In this document: piece after piece, positions 48,737 to 56,966 of the stretch
Layout: every line of letters begins with the position of its first letter
Position numbering within the stretch: the stretch's first letter is position 1
Source of the DNA: an uncultured Alistipes sp.
Lineage (GTDB): Bacteria > Bacteroidota > Bacteroidia > Bacteroidales > Rikenellaceae
DNA length: 61,086 bases
NCBI GenBank assembly: GCA_944321965.1
Contig: CALUNH010000013.1
Coordinates: 1 to 61,086, forward strand
Reading direction: 5' to 3'
The notes under the pieces: model-generated
The model's input: the letters and a program-made list of their open reading frames with translations, nothing else
The model's database searches: none
Told to the model about the DNA's origin: nothing
Program-made: the position numbers and the translations under genes

Positions 48737-51001
48737 TCAATGTTGATTATCCAGTTCGAATTTCAGGTGTCCGCCGCCGAGCAGCTCGTCGTGCGAGATG
48801 CGGTAGCTGGTGAGCGGCTTGCCGCCGAGGGTCATGCGGCGGATGTATCCCGCATCGGGAGCCGAGCGCTCGGCCTCGATGCCCAGCTCGCCGCGGGCGG
48901 TGTCGATCTCCACCCGGTCGAAAACCGGGGCGGTCAGCGTGTAGGCCGGTTCGCCCGGGCAGTCGGGATAGAAGCCCAGCATCGTGAAGACCGCCCAGGC
49001 CGACATCGTGCCCGTATCGTCGTTGCCGGGGATGCCGTCGGCCTGCACCGTGAAGTATTTGTCGAGCAGGCGCCGCGTCTCGCGCTGCGTGCGCCACGCC
49101 TCGCCCGGGAAGCGGCTGAAAAGGTACGCATAGGCGATGTCGGGTTCGTTCGCCGGGTCATACAGCCCCTCGTCGAAGACCATCTGCAGCTTTTCCACAA
49201 AACGCTTGCGGCCGCCCATCAACTTCACGAGCCCCTCGACATCGTGCGGGACGTAAAAGGTGTAGTTCCAGGCCGAACCCTCGTGGAATCCGGGTGCTGC
49301 CGAGAAGTTCTCGCCCGCCCGCGGGTCGAAGGGCGTGAGGAACGTGCCGTCCATGTTGATGGGCCGCAGCGTCCCGTACTCCTTGTCGTAGTAGTGGCGG
49401 TAGCCCAACGACCGCTCGCGGAACAGCCGCGCATCCTCCTTCTTCCCGAGTGAGTCGGCCAGACGGGCCAGCGCGGCGTCGGCCACGTAGTACTCCAGGG
49501 CGTGCGAGACGGAGAGGTCTCCGGCCAGATCCTGCGCATAGAGTCCCAGCGGGATGTAACCCCGTTCGATGTAGGGGTCGATGTCGGGCCGCAGGACGTT
49601 CTGCGCCCCGGGCGTGGTGGCCGAGCGTCGGAAAGCCGCATAGGCCGCCTCGATGTCGAAGTCGCGCAGCCCCTTCATCCACGTGTCGACGATCACCGGA
49701 ATGGCCGGGTCGCCCTCCATCGTGAAGGTCTCGCGGCCATAGAGCTCCCAGCGGGGCATCCAGCCCCACTCGCGCGCGATGTCGATCATCGAGCGCACCA
49801 TCTCCACCTGCCGCTCGGGATAGACCAGCGTCAGCAGCTGGTGGACGTTGCGGTAGGTGTCCCACAGCGAGAAGACCGTGTAACGCTCGCCCTCCGTCAC
49901 GCCCACCTCGCCCGAACGCTCCATCAGCGGGTATTCGCCGTTGACGTCGTTCAGCAGGTTCGGGTGGATCAGTGCGTGGTAGAGCGCCGTGTAGAAGACC
50001 TTCCGCTGGTCATCCGTGCCGCCCTCGACGCGGATGCGCCCCAGATCGGCGTTCCAGCGTGCGCGGGCCTCCGCGCGGATCGTGTCGAAGGTCGCGTCGG
50101 CCGCCTGTTCGGCATCGAGGTTCTGCCGGGCGTTCTCCGTCGAGACGTATGAGATGCCCATCCGCACCTCCACCTGTTCGCCCTCCGCAAGGTCGTCGTA
50201 CGTGAACCAGTAGCCGATGTCGTCCCCGGCCAGCTCGCGGCCGTATTCGTTGTAGAACTTGTATTTGCCGTTGTCGGGCGTCCATTCGGCCTCGACGCCC
50301 GTCATCGGACGCTGTTTCTTCCAGTAGCCCGCGGCGCTCGGCGCCTTCGAGACCCGCAGCACGAAGTAGACCGGGAAGACCTTCTGCGGGTTGTAGCAGA
50401 AGGTCCCGAGGAGCTTCATGCCCTCGATCTCCGTCTCGTTCACGCGGCGCACCATCGCCCCCGATTCGTTCGTCAGCCCCTCGCCCAGATTTAACAGGAT
50501 ATGGCCCTTGCCGCCCGGAAACGTATAGCGCTCCACCGACGTGCGGGCCGTGGCCGTGGCTTCGGCCCGGATGCCATACTTCGCGAGCGTCACGGCGTAG
50601 TAGCCCGGCGAGGCCTGCTCGTCGCGGTACGGCGAGCCGTACTGGCGGTAGTCGGGGCATAGCTCACCCGTCGTGGCCATCGTCAGCAGCGATCCCATGT
50701 CGGGACACCCCACACCGCTCAACGCCCCGTGGGCGAAACCCGTGAAGAACTTGTTGTGATACTCATAAGGTGTCGACCACCAGCGCGCATCCTTGTCGTA
50801 GCGGTTCTCGTCGGAGCCCATGACGTTGAACGGGACCACGGCCATCATGCCGTTCGGAAGGACCGCCCCGGGATTTGTCGTTCCGAAGTTCGTGGTCCCG
50901 ATGAAGGGGTCGACCCACGCCGCGGGTTCGGAGGCGCGGAGCGATCCTCCGAAAACGGCTGCGGCGAGCGCAGCCAGGGTGAGCGTTCGTCGCAGCAGCA
51001 T
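48737..51001 (-). CDS. GH92-family alpha-mannosidase, divergent
   Basis: This 754-residue exported protein has a signal peptide (about 1-23, no clear lipobox). GH92 landmarks are WVDPFIGTTNFGTTNPGAVL, FAHGALSGVGCPDMGSLLTM, SLWDTYRNVHQLLTLVYPER, MPRWELYGRETFTMEGDPAI and the base motif GNDDTGTMSAW at about 659. Compared with the common form, Glu-Asp-x-Gly-Gln becomes Asp-Asp-Thr-Gly-Thr and CMxG becomes TMEG, so it may cleave another linkage or a phosphorylated or branched mannoside. Its start overlaps the GH130 stop by one base (TGATG), a sign of coupled translation; the long upstream frame lies within the GH130 gene. Confidence 0.88.
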   Translation of the reverse strand: MLLRRTLTLAALAAAVFGGSLRASEPAAWVDPFIGTTNFGTTNPGAVLPNGMMAVVPFNVMGSDENRYDKDARWWSTPYEYHNKFFTGFAHGALSGVGCPDMGSLLTMATTGELCPDYRQYGSPYRDEQASPGYYAVTLAKYGIRAEATATARTSVERYTFPGGKGHILLNLGEGLTNESGAMVRRVNETEIEGMKLLGTFCYNPQKVFPVYFVLRVSKAPSAAGYWKKQRPMTGVEAEWTPDNGKYKFYNEYGRELAGDDIGYWFTYDDLAEGEQVEVRMGISYVSTENARQNLDAEQAADATFDTIRAEARARWNADLGRIRVEGGTDDQRKVFYTALYHALIHPNLLNDVNGEYPLMERSGEVGVTEGERYTVFSLWDTYRNVHQLLTLVYPERQVEMVRSMIDIAREWGWMPRWELYGRETFTMEGDPAIPVIVDTWMKGLRDFDIEAAYAAFRRSATTPGAQNVLRPDIDPYIERGYIPLGLYAQDLAGDLSVSHALEYYVADAALARLADSLGKKEDARLFRERSLGYRHYYDKEYGTLRPINMDGTFLTPFDPRAGENFSAAPGFHEGSAWNYTFYVPHDVEGLVKLMGGRKRFVEKLQMVFDEGLYDPANEPDIAYAYLFSRFPGEAWRTQRETRRLLDKYFTVQADGIPGNDDTGTMSAWAVFTMLGFYPDCPGEPAYTLTAPVFDRVEIDTARGELGIEAERSAPDAGYIRRMTLGGKPLTSYRISHDELLGGGHLKFELDNQH

Positions 51002-52008
51002 CAGAGAATCGAGTTTTTCTTCGTGAATTTGATGATCTCGGGGATGTATCCGAAGGCGAGTCCGGTGACCGTATCGGCGCATCCGTAGTAGACGGCCACA
51101 CGCCCGGTCGCGGGGTCGTGCAACGCCGCGCAGGGGAACGTGACGTTCGGAACGTCGCCCATGCACTCGTACTGTTCGCGCGGTGAGATCAGATACGGAC
51201 CGCTGCGGGCCAGCACCTTCCACGGCTCGTCGAGGTCGAGCAGCGCCGAACCGAAGGCATAGACATAGCCGTTGCACGAACGCAGCACCCCGTGGTAGAA
51301 CAGCAGCCACCCCTCCGAGGTCTCGATCGGAATCGGGCCCGCGCCGATCTTCATGCACTGCCAGGCCGACTGTTCGAACGCCGCGGGCGACATCACGTGG
51401 CGGTGGCGGCCCCAGAAGCAGAGGTCGGGCGACTCCGAATAGAAGATGTCGCCGAAGGGCGTATGTCCCGTGTCGCTCGGGCGCGAGAGCATGGCGTAGC
51501 GTCCGCCAATCTTGCGCGGGAACATCACGCCGTTGCGGTTATACGGAAGGAAGGCATTTTCGAGCTGATGGAAGGTCTCAAAGTCCTCGGTCCACGCCAC
51601 GCCGATCGTCGGGCCGTGGTAGCCGTTGCACCACGTGACATAGTATTTGTCATCGATCTTCGCCACGCGCGGGTCGTAGCCGTAGACCCACTCGCCCACT
51701 TCCGGATCGGTCCCTTCCAGATGGAAATCCTCCTCGCGGATCTCCCACTTGAGGCCGTCTACCGAGAAGCCCACGTGGATGCGCATCCGGCGGTTGGTGT
51801 CGTCGCAGCGGAAGACCCCGGCGTAGTTGTACTCCCCTTTCTTAAAAGGTACGACCGCCGAGTTGAAGATCGAGTTGGAGGTCGACAGCGCATGGCGCCC
51901 GATGATCGGGTTGGCCGAGTAGCGCCACATCACCTCGTTCGAGCCCGCGGGACGATCCTCCCACGGCATGTCCGGAAGCGCCGGACCCACGATGTTCAGC
52001 TGATTCAT
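51001..52008 (-). CDS. GH130 beta-1,4-mannoside phosphorylase
   Basis: This 335-residue protein without a signal peptide should act in the cytoplasm, splitting beta-1,4-linked mannosides with phosphate into mannose 1-phosphate. GH130 landmarks are [55 protein letters not shown] (with the catalytic Asp), [20 protein letters not shown] and [20 protein letters not shown]. Size and pattern fit the GH130_2 group, which includes the mannosyl-GlcNAc phosphorylase of B. thetaiotaomicron acting on the N-glycan core. It leads an operon of three GH92 genes, consistent with complete N-glycan mannose use. Exact specificity cannot be read from sequence. Confidence 0.9.
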   Translation of the reverse strand: MNQLNIVGPALPDMPWEDRPAGSNEVMWRYSANPIIGRHALSTSNSIFNSAVVPFKKGEYNYAGVFRCDDTNRRMRIHVGFSVDGLKWEIREEDFHLEGTDPEVGEWVYGYDPRVAKIDDKYYVTWCNGYHGPTIGVAWTEDFETFHQLENAFLPYNRNGVMFPRKIGGRYAMLSRPSDTGHTPFGDIFYSESPDLCFWGRHRHVMSPAAFEQSAWQCMKIGAGPIPIETSEGWLLFYHGVLRSCNGYVYAFGSALLDLDEPWKVLARSGPYLISPREQYECMGDVPNVTFPCAALHDPATGRVAVYYGCADTVTGLAFGYIPEIIKFTKKNSIL

Positions 52009-52100
52009 TATTTGCGGTATTTTGGTTCTTGTTTCTGTTGCGGTATGCCGGGATTCCGGACCTGTGGGGCTTTCCGGGTCTTCGGACCTGAAAATCTGCC

Positions 52101-52108
52101 CAAAAGTA
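52101..52108 (-). promoter_or_regulatory. -7 element for the GH130-GH92 operon
   Basis: TACTTTTG on the - strand matches TAnnTTTG. The start would be near 52094, giving an 86-nt leader before the ATG at 52008. The -33 region is weak, as expected if an activator is needed. Confidence 0.45.
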
Positions 52109-52137
52109 GGCAAAATCTCGAAGATTTACAATGCCTT

Positions 52138-52175
52138 GAGGCCGGAAGTGTTAAAAAATTCACACTTCTGGCCTC
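52138..52175. promoter_or_regulatory. Strong inverted repeat between divergent operons
   Basis: GAGGCCGGAAGTGT (52138-52151) pairs with ACACTTCTGGCCTC (52162-52175) with one wobble, around a 10-nt AT-rich loop. It lies just upstream of the predicted GH130 promoter and far upstream of the glp promoter, so it is not an ordinary terminator of either. It may be an operator or a small RNA hairpin. Confidence 0.5.
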
Positions 52176-52368
52176 GGGAAACCCTCCGGATTCGGACCCG
52201 GTCGGGGGGGGAGCCTCGGGCGAAGAGTCGGCGTGCTGCCGCCGGGCCTTTCCGCGAACGGGAGCGGCGTATCGTGTTCCGAATTTCGGCCGGATGTTTC
52301 GTATGGCGGGTATTTTTCTTGTGATTCGCAACTGTTGTGCCATGTTTTTGGAGATTTTCGGAGGTCTG

Positions 52369-52390
52369 TATTTTGTTTCGAAACAAAATA
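52369..52390. promoter_or_regulatory. Perfect 22-bp palindrome upstream of glpA (candidate operator)
   Basis: The palindrome has the core TTTTGTTTCGAAACAAAA and is perfect over 22 bp. Its right edge is 23 nt upstream of the -33 element of the glp promoter, where activators or repressors often bind. The DNA between is AT-rich and holds related half-sites (TTTCGTTTTATTTTG). Confidence 0.6.
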
Positions 52391-52413
52391 AATTATTTTT
52401 TATTTCGTTTTAT

Positions 52414-52445
52414 TTTGTTTTTATCGAAAAGTATCTCTATCTTTG
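52414..52445 (+). promoter_or_regulatory. Promoter of the glp operon
   Basis: TTTG at 52414-52417 and TATCTTTG at 52438-52445 are exactly 20 nt apart, a full consensus match. Transcription should start near 52452, a leader of about 15 nt before the ATG at 52467. Confidence 0.8.
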
Positions 52446-52466
52446 TAGTACCTAATTCACCGACCT

Positions 52467-54086
52467 ATGAACAATACGTATGATGTCATCATCATCGGCG
52501 GCGGAGCAACCGGAGCCGGTATCGCCCGGGACTGCTCGTTGCGTGGAATCCGGGCGCTGCTGCTCGAACGCTCCGATATCTCGACCGGAGCGACGGGCCG
52601 CAACCACGGCCTGCTCCACAGCGGAGCCCGCTACGCCGTGACGGACCACGAATCGGCCGAAGAGTGCATCCGCGAGAACATGATTCTGCGAAAAATTGCG
52701 GCGCATTGCGTCGAAGAGACCGACGGACTGTTTATTTCACTCCCCGAAGACGGGCTGGAATATCAGTCCGTTTTCGTGGATGCCTGCCGCCGGGCCGGAA
52801 TCCGTGCCGATATTATCGATCCCAAGGAGGCCCTGCGGCTCGAACCGTCGGCCAATCCGGCGCTGATCGGTGCCGTGCGGGTTCCCGACGGTGCCGTGGA
52901 TCCCTTCCGGCTTACGGCCTCGAACATCCTCGATGCCCGGACCCACGGCGCCGAGATCCGCACCTATACCGAGGTGATGGAACTGCTCCGCGAACAGGAC
53001 CGCATCGTCGGCGTAAGAGCCTACGACCACCGGAACCACTGCGAACTGAAATTCTATGCCCAGGTGGTCGTCAATGCGGGCGGCATCTGGGGCCACGGCA
53101 TCGCCGCAAAGGCCGGCATCACGGTCAACATGCTCCCGGCCAAGGGTGCGCTGCTGATCTTCGGCCACCGGGTGAACAACCTCGTGCTGAACCGCTGCCG
53201 CAAGCCGGCCGATGCCGACATTCTGGTCCCGGGCGACACGATCTCGCTGATCGGCACCACGTCGAGCAAGGTCCCCTACGACGAGATCGACCGCATGATC
53301 ATCACGCCCGACGAAGTGGACCTGCTGCTGCGCGAGGGCGAGAAGCTGGCGCCGTCGCTGGCCACGACGCGCATCCTGCGGGCCTATGCCGGGGTGCGGC
53401 CGCTGGTGGCTTCGGACGACGACCCGAGCGGCCGGACGGTGAGCCGCGGCATCGTGCTGCTGGACCACACCACGCGCGACGGCATGGAGGGATTCATCAC
53501 CATCACGGGCGGCAAGCTGATGACCTATCGCCTGATGGCCGAGTGGGCCACGGACCTCGTCTGCAAGAAGATCGGAAACGCCGGGAAGTGCCGCACGGCG
53601 GAGATTCCCCTGCCGGGTTCGACCGAGGACCGCAGGGAGGTCGAGAAGAAGATCCGCAACAAACCCATCGCCCAGCGCCGCTCGTCGATCTCGCGGCACG
53701 GCGACCAGGCGGTGAAGATCGACAGCCGGACGTCGATTCAGAACAGTCTGGTGTGCGAATGCGAGGAGGTCTCGATCGGCGAGGTGGAGTACGCGCTGGA
53801 GAACCTTGCGGTGAACAACCTCGTGGACCTGCGGCGCCGGACGCGCGTCGGCATGGGCACCTGCCAGGGCGAGTTGTGCGCCTGCCGGGCTGCGGGGCTT
53901 ATGGGCCGCAGGGACCCGGTCTGCGCCCGGAAGGCGAAGGCTGATCTGGTGTCGTTCCTGAACGAGCGCTGGAAAGGTATGGCCCCGATCGCATGGGGCG
54001 ACACGCTGCGTGAAAGCGAGTACATGACATGGGTTTACGAGAGCGTGTGCGGATTGTCGGACGAAGCAAAAACAGCATCAAAATGA
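52467..54086 (+). CDS. glpA: Anaerobic glycerol-3-phosphate dehydrogenase subunit A
   Basis: This 539-residue flavoprotein oxidises sn-glycerol 3-phosphate to dihydroxyacetone phosphate and passes electrons through GlpB and GlpC to menaquinone. The FAD-binding motif IIGGGATGAGIARDCSLRG is at residues 9-27. The DAO-type core has LLHSGARYAV and GITVNMLPAKGALLIFGHRV. A C-terminal BFD-like [2Fe-2S] domain shows CECEEVSIGEVEYALENL and GTCQGELCACRAAG. The length matches E. coli GlpA (about 542). It overlaps glpB by 4 nt (ATGA). Confidence 0.96.
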   Translation: MNNTYDVIIIGGGATGAGIARDCSLRGIRALLLERSDISTGATGRNHGLLHSGARYAVTDHESAEECIRENMILRKIAAHCVEETDGLFISLPEDGLEYQSVFVDACRRAGIRADIIDPKEALRLEPSANPALIGAVRVPDGAVDPFRLTASNILDARTHGAEIRTYTEVMELLREQDRIVGVRAYDHRNHCELKFYAQVVVNAGGIWGHGIAAKAGITVNMLPAKGALLIFGHRVNNLVLNRCRKPADADILVPGDTISLIGTTSSKVPYDEIDRMIITPDEVDLLLREGEKLAPSLATTRILRAYAGVRPLVASDDDPSGRTVSRGIVLLDHTTRDGMEGFITITGGKLMTYRLMAEWATDLVCKKIGNAGKCRTAEIPLPGSTEDRREVEKKIRNKPIAQRRSSISRHGDQAVKIDSRTSIQNSLVCECEEVSIGEVEYALENLAVNNLVDLRRRTRVGMGTCQGELCACRAAGLMGRRDPVCARKAKADLVSFLNERWKGMAPIAWGDTLRESEYMTWVYESVCGLSDEAKTASK

Positions 54087-55339
54087 AATTCGATACAGTC
54101 ATCATCGGAGGCGGACTGGCCGGCATGACGTGCGGCATCCGCCTGGCGGAAGCGGGACAGCGCTGTGCGATCGTCTCGCAGGGTCAGAGTGCGATCCACT
54201 TTTCGTCGGGGTCGTTCGATCTGCTGGGGAGCCTGCCCGACGGCACTCCCGTCGCGGACCCGGTGGCGGGGATCGCCGAACTGGAGAAGATCGCCCCGTC
54301 GCACCCCTACTCCAGAATCGGAGCGGAATGCTGCGCGCGTTATGCGCAGGAGGTTCCGGAGTTGCTGCGCGGGGCCGGGATCCGGGTTGCGGGCGACAGC
54401 CGCCGCAACCACTTCCGGATCACGCCCATGGGCAAGGCAAAGCGCACGTGGCTGACCATCGACGGTTACCTCACGGCCGAAGAAGCGGACCGCCTGCCCT
54501 TCAAGAAGGTGTGCATCGTCAACGTGGAGGGATTTCTGGATTTCTACCCGGAGTTTATCGCCGAGGAGTTCCGCAAACTCGGCATCGAGTGCCGTTTCGG
54601 GAGTTTCAACCACCCGGATCTGGAGCAGATCCGCAAGAACCCGAGCGAGATGCGTTCGGCGAACATCGCCCGGGTCTTCGACCGGGAGGCCAATCTGGAG
54701 GCGCTGGCCGAGGAGTTGCGGCGACTGGCTCCGGAGAGCGATGCGCTGATTCTTCCGGCGTTGATCGGCCTTGTGCGCAACGATTCGCTGGAGTTCCTGC
54801 GCTCGCGGGTCGGGCATCCGATCTACCTGCTGCCGACCCTTCCGCCGTCGATTCCGGGCATCCGGGCACAACAGGCCCTGCAGCACCGTTTCCGGGCTTT
54901 GGGCGGCGAATATTTCCTGGGCGACAGCGTCGTGTCGGCCGAGACGGAGGGCTCCCGCGTGGCGCGGATCTTCACGGCCAACCACGGCAACATTCCCTTT
55001 GAGGCGAAGCACTTCGTGCTGGCGACGGGCAGTTTCTTCAGCAAGGGGCTGCAGGCGACTCCGGACCGGATTGTGGAGCCGGTCTTCGGGGCGGATACGG
55101 AGTTTGCCCCGACCCGTTCGGAGTGGTACACGCTGCGTTTCTTCGACCGGCAGGCCTATCAGGCCTTCGGCGTGAAGACCGACTCTTCGCTGCGCGTTTT
55201 GAAGGAGGGGCAAGTGCTCGAAAACCTGTATTGTGCGGGAGCGGGGCTTGCAGGCTTCCATCCGGTGCAGGAGGGTTGCGGTGCGGGCGTCTCGCTGTTT
55301 TCGGCCCTCCATGTGGCGGAAAACATTTCGGGAAATTGA
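54083..55339 (+). CDS. glpB: Anaerobic glycerol-3-phosphate dehydrogenase subunit B
   Basis: This 418-residue flavoprotein partners GlpA at the membrane. The N-terminal nucleotide-binding motif IIGGGLAGMTCGIRLAEAG is at residues 7-25. The C-terminal FAD segment is CAGAGLAGFHPVQEGCGAGV. The length equals that of E. coli GlpB. I chose the ATG at 54083 because of the overlap with glpA. The stop TGA (55337-55339) is already part of an AAAATTG-type heptad repeat that fills the start of the following spacer, so the last residues (ISGN) may be repeat-derived. Confidence 0.94.
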   Translation: MKFDTVIIGGGLAGMTCGIRLAEAGQRCAIVSQGQSAIHFSSGSFDLLGSLPDGTPVADPVAGIAELEKIAPSHPYSRIGAECCARYAQEVPELLRGAGIRVAGDSRRNHFRITPMGKAKRTWLTIDGYLTAEEADRLPFKKVCIVNVEGFLDFYPEFIAEEFRKLGIECRFGSFNHPDLEQIRKNPSEMRSANIARVFDREANLEALAEELRRLAPESDALILPALIGLVRNDSLEFLRSRVGHPIYLLPTLPPSIPGIRAQQALQHRFRALGGEYFLGDSVVSAETEGSRVARIFTANHGNIPFEAKHFVLATGSFFSKGLQATPDRIVEPVFGADTEFAPTRSEWYTLRFFDRQAYQAFGVKTDSSLRVLKEGQVLENLYCAGAGLAGFHPVQEGCGAGVSLFSALHVAENISGN

Positions 55340-55366
55340 AAATTGGAAATGGAAAATTGAAAATTA
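55333..55366. repeat. AAAATTG-type heptad repeat at the glpB 3' end
   Basis: About five imperfect 7-nt units (AAAATTG, GAAATGG and similar) run from within the last codons of glpB into the spacer. The complementary motif (TTTTCAA, TCAATTC) recurs at 60211-60285 and 60866-60900. Confidence 0.7.
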
Positions 55367-55688
55367 GGGGATAACGGCGATCTGATAGTTTCGACCTTCC
55401 ATTTCCCGGAAAAGGTTTCCCCATAAAGTCCCCTCCGCGGAGGGGATTTATTGGGGAGGGTAGATTTGAATACGCGGCCGTGGGTCGCGAACAACGGCGG
55501 TCGGTGCTTTCCTTACCGGTGAGACGCCGCAGTTCAGGTCGGAATCGCACCTTCGGCCTTTTCCCTGCCTGAGGCGGGGGGTTGTGGGTGGGTCAGATTT
55601 GGATACGCGGCCTGTGGCCGCGAGCAACGGCGGTCGGAAAGCGACAGGAACCGATTTGAAAAATAAGGTACAAAATAAAACGAATACC
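55340..55688. repeat. Repeat block splitting glpB from glpC
   Basis: This 349-bp spacer holds no gene. It contains the end of the heptad run, an 18-bp palindrome (TCCCCTCCGCGGAGGGGA, 55429-55446), and two direct copies of a 43-nt unit (55462-55504 and 55595-55637) that match at about 37 of 43 positions. Each starts AGATTTG and carries a GCGGCC-type hairpin followed by CAACGGCGGTCGG. In the second copy the hairpin GCGGCC-TGT-GGCCGC is perfect. It looks like an insertion of mobile intergenic repeats into a working operon. Confidence 0.75.
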
Positions 55689-56912
55689 ATGAACATTCAG
55701 CAGAACAGCGTCAGCGAGAATAATTTCGAGCAGTGCATCAAATGTACGATCTGCACGGTGTACTGCCCGGTGGCTGCGGCGAATCCGGACTACCCGGGTC
55801 CGAAACAGGCGGGTCCGGACGGTGAGCGTCTGCGGCTCAAACAGCCCGATTTCTTCGACAACGCCCTGAAATACTGCATGAACTGCAAGCGTTGCGAGGT
55901 GGCGTGTCCGTCGAACGTGCGCATCGGCGACATCATCCAGGCGGCGCGCATCAAGTACGGGCCGCAGCACAACACGTCGCTGCGGAACTTCGTGCTGGCC
56001 AATACGGACCTCGTGGGGACGCTGGCCACGCCCTTTGCGCCGATCGTCAATACGACCGTGAAGTTGAAACCCGTCCGCTTCATGATGGACAAGGTGATGG
56101 CGATCGACCACCGTCGCGTGTTCCCGAAGTATTCGCACGGGACCTTCACGTCGTGGTACCGCAAGCACGCCGCGGCGGCACAGGAGGCCTTCCCGAAACA
56201 GGTGGCCTACTTCCACGGCTGCTACGTGAACTACAACAACCCGCAGCTGGGCAAGGACCTGCTGCGGATCATGAATGCCCTGGGTTACGGCGTACAGCTG
56301 CTCGACAAGGAGAAGTGCTGCGGCGTGGCGCTGATCTCGAACGGGCTCTACAAGCAGGCGCGGCGTCAGGCCGCGACGAACCTGCAGTCGATCCGCACGT
56401 CGGTGAAGGGCCGCGATCTGGATGTGATCACCACGTCGTCGACCTGCACCTTCACGCTGCGCGACGAGTACCCCCACCTGCTCGGACTGGAAAACGACGA
56501 CGTGCGCGACCGCATCGAGCTGGCCACGCGCTACCTCTACCGGCTGCTCCAGTCGGGCAAGTCGCAGTTGAAATTCAAGGATACCACCCCGCTGCGGGTA
56601 GCCTACCACACGCCGTGCCACATGGAGAAGATGGGCTGGAGCTACTATTCGATCGAATTGCTGCGGATGATTCCGGGCGTGGAGGTCACGGTGCTCGACT
56701 CGCAGTGCTGCGGCATCGGCGGGACCTACGGTTTCAAGAAGGAGAATTACGAGGTTTCGCAGGCTATCGGCGCTCCGCTGTTCCGCCAGATCGAGGAGTC
56801 GGGGGCCGATATCGTGGCCACGGACTGCGAGACCTGCAAGTGGCAGATCGAGATGTCGACCTCGAAACCCTGCGAACATCCGCTGCACATCCTGGCCTCG
56901 CGCCTGGCTTGA
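55689..56912 (+). CDS. glpC: Anaerobic glycerol-3-phosphate dehydrogenase subunit C
   Basis: This 407-residue iron-sulfur subunit links GlpAB to the membrane quinone pool. Two [4Fe-4S] motifs lie near the N-terminus: CIKCTICTVYCP (about 16-27) and CMNCKRCEVACP (about 62-73). Two CCG-type domains follow (KCCGVALISNG and QCCGIGGTYGFKKEN), ligating a further cluster as in GlpC and heterodisulfide-reductase-like proteins. The length is near E. coli GlpC (396). I chose the ATG at 55689 (MNIQQNSVSEN); the in-frame extension upstream is inside the repeat block. Confidence 0.95.
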   Translation: MNIQQNSVSENNFEQCIKCTICTVYCPVAAANPDYPGPKQAGPDGERLRLKQPDFFDNALKYCMNCKRCEVACPSNVRIGDIIQAARIKYGPQHNTSLRNFVLANTDLVGTLATPFAPIVNTTVKLKPVRFMMDKVMAIDHRRVFPKYSHGTFTSWYRKHAAAAQEAFPKQVAYFHGCYVNYNNPQLGKDLLRIMNALGYGVQLLDKEKCCGVALISNGLYKQARRQAATNLQSIRTSVKGRDLDVITTSSTCTFTLRDEYPHLLGLENDDVRDRIELATRYLYRLLQSGKSQLKFKDTTPLRVAYHTPCHMEKMGWSYYSIELLRMIPGVEVTVLDSQCCGIGGTYGFKKENYEVSQAIGAPLFRQIEESGADIVATDCETCKWQIEMSTSKPCEHPLHILASRLA

Positions 56913-56966
56913 CCCCGAGCGGCGACAAAGACTACTATTTACCAAAAAACCAACCACTAAACGACT

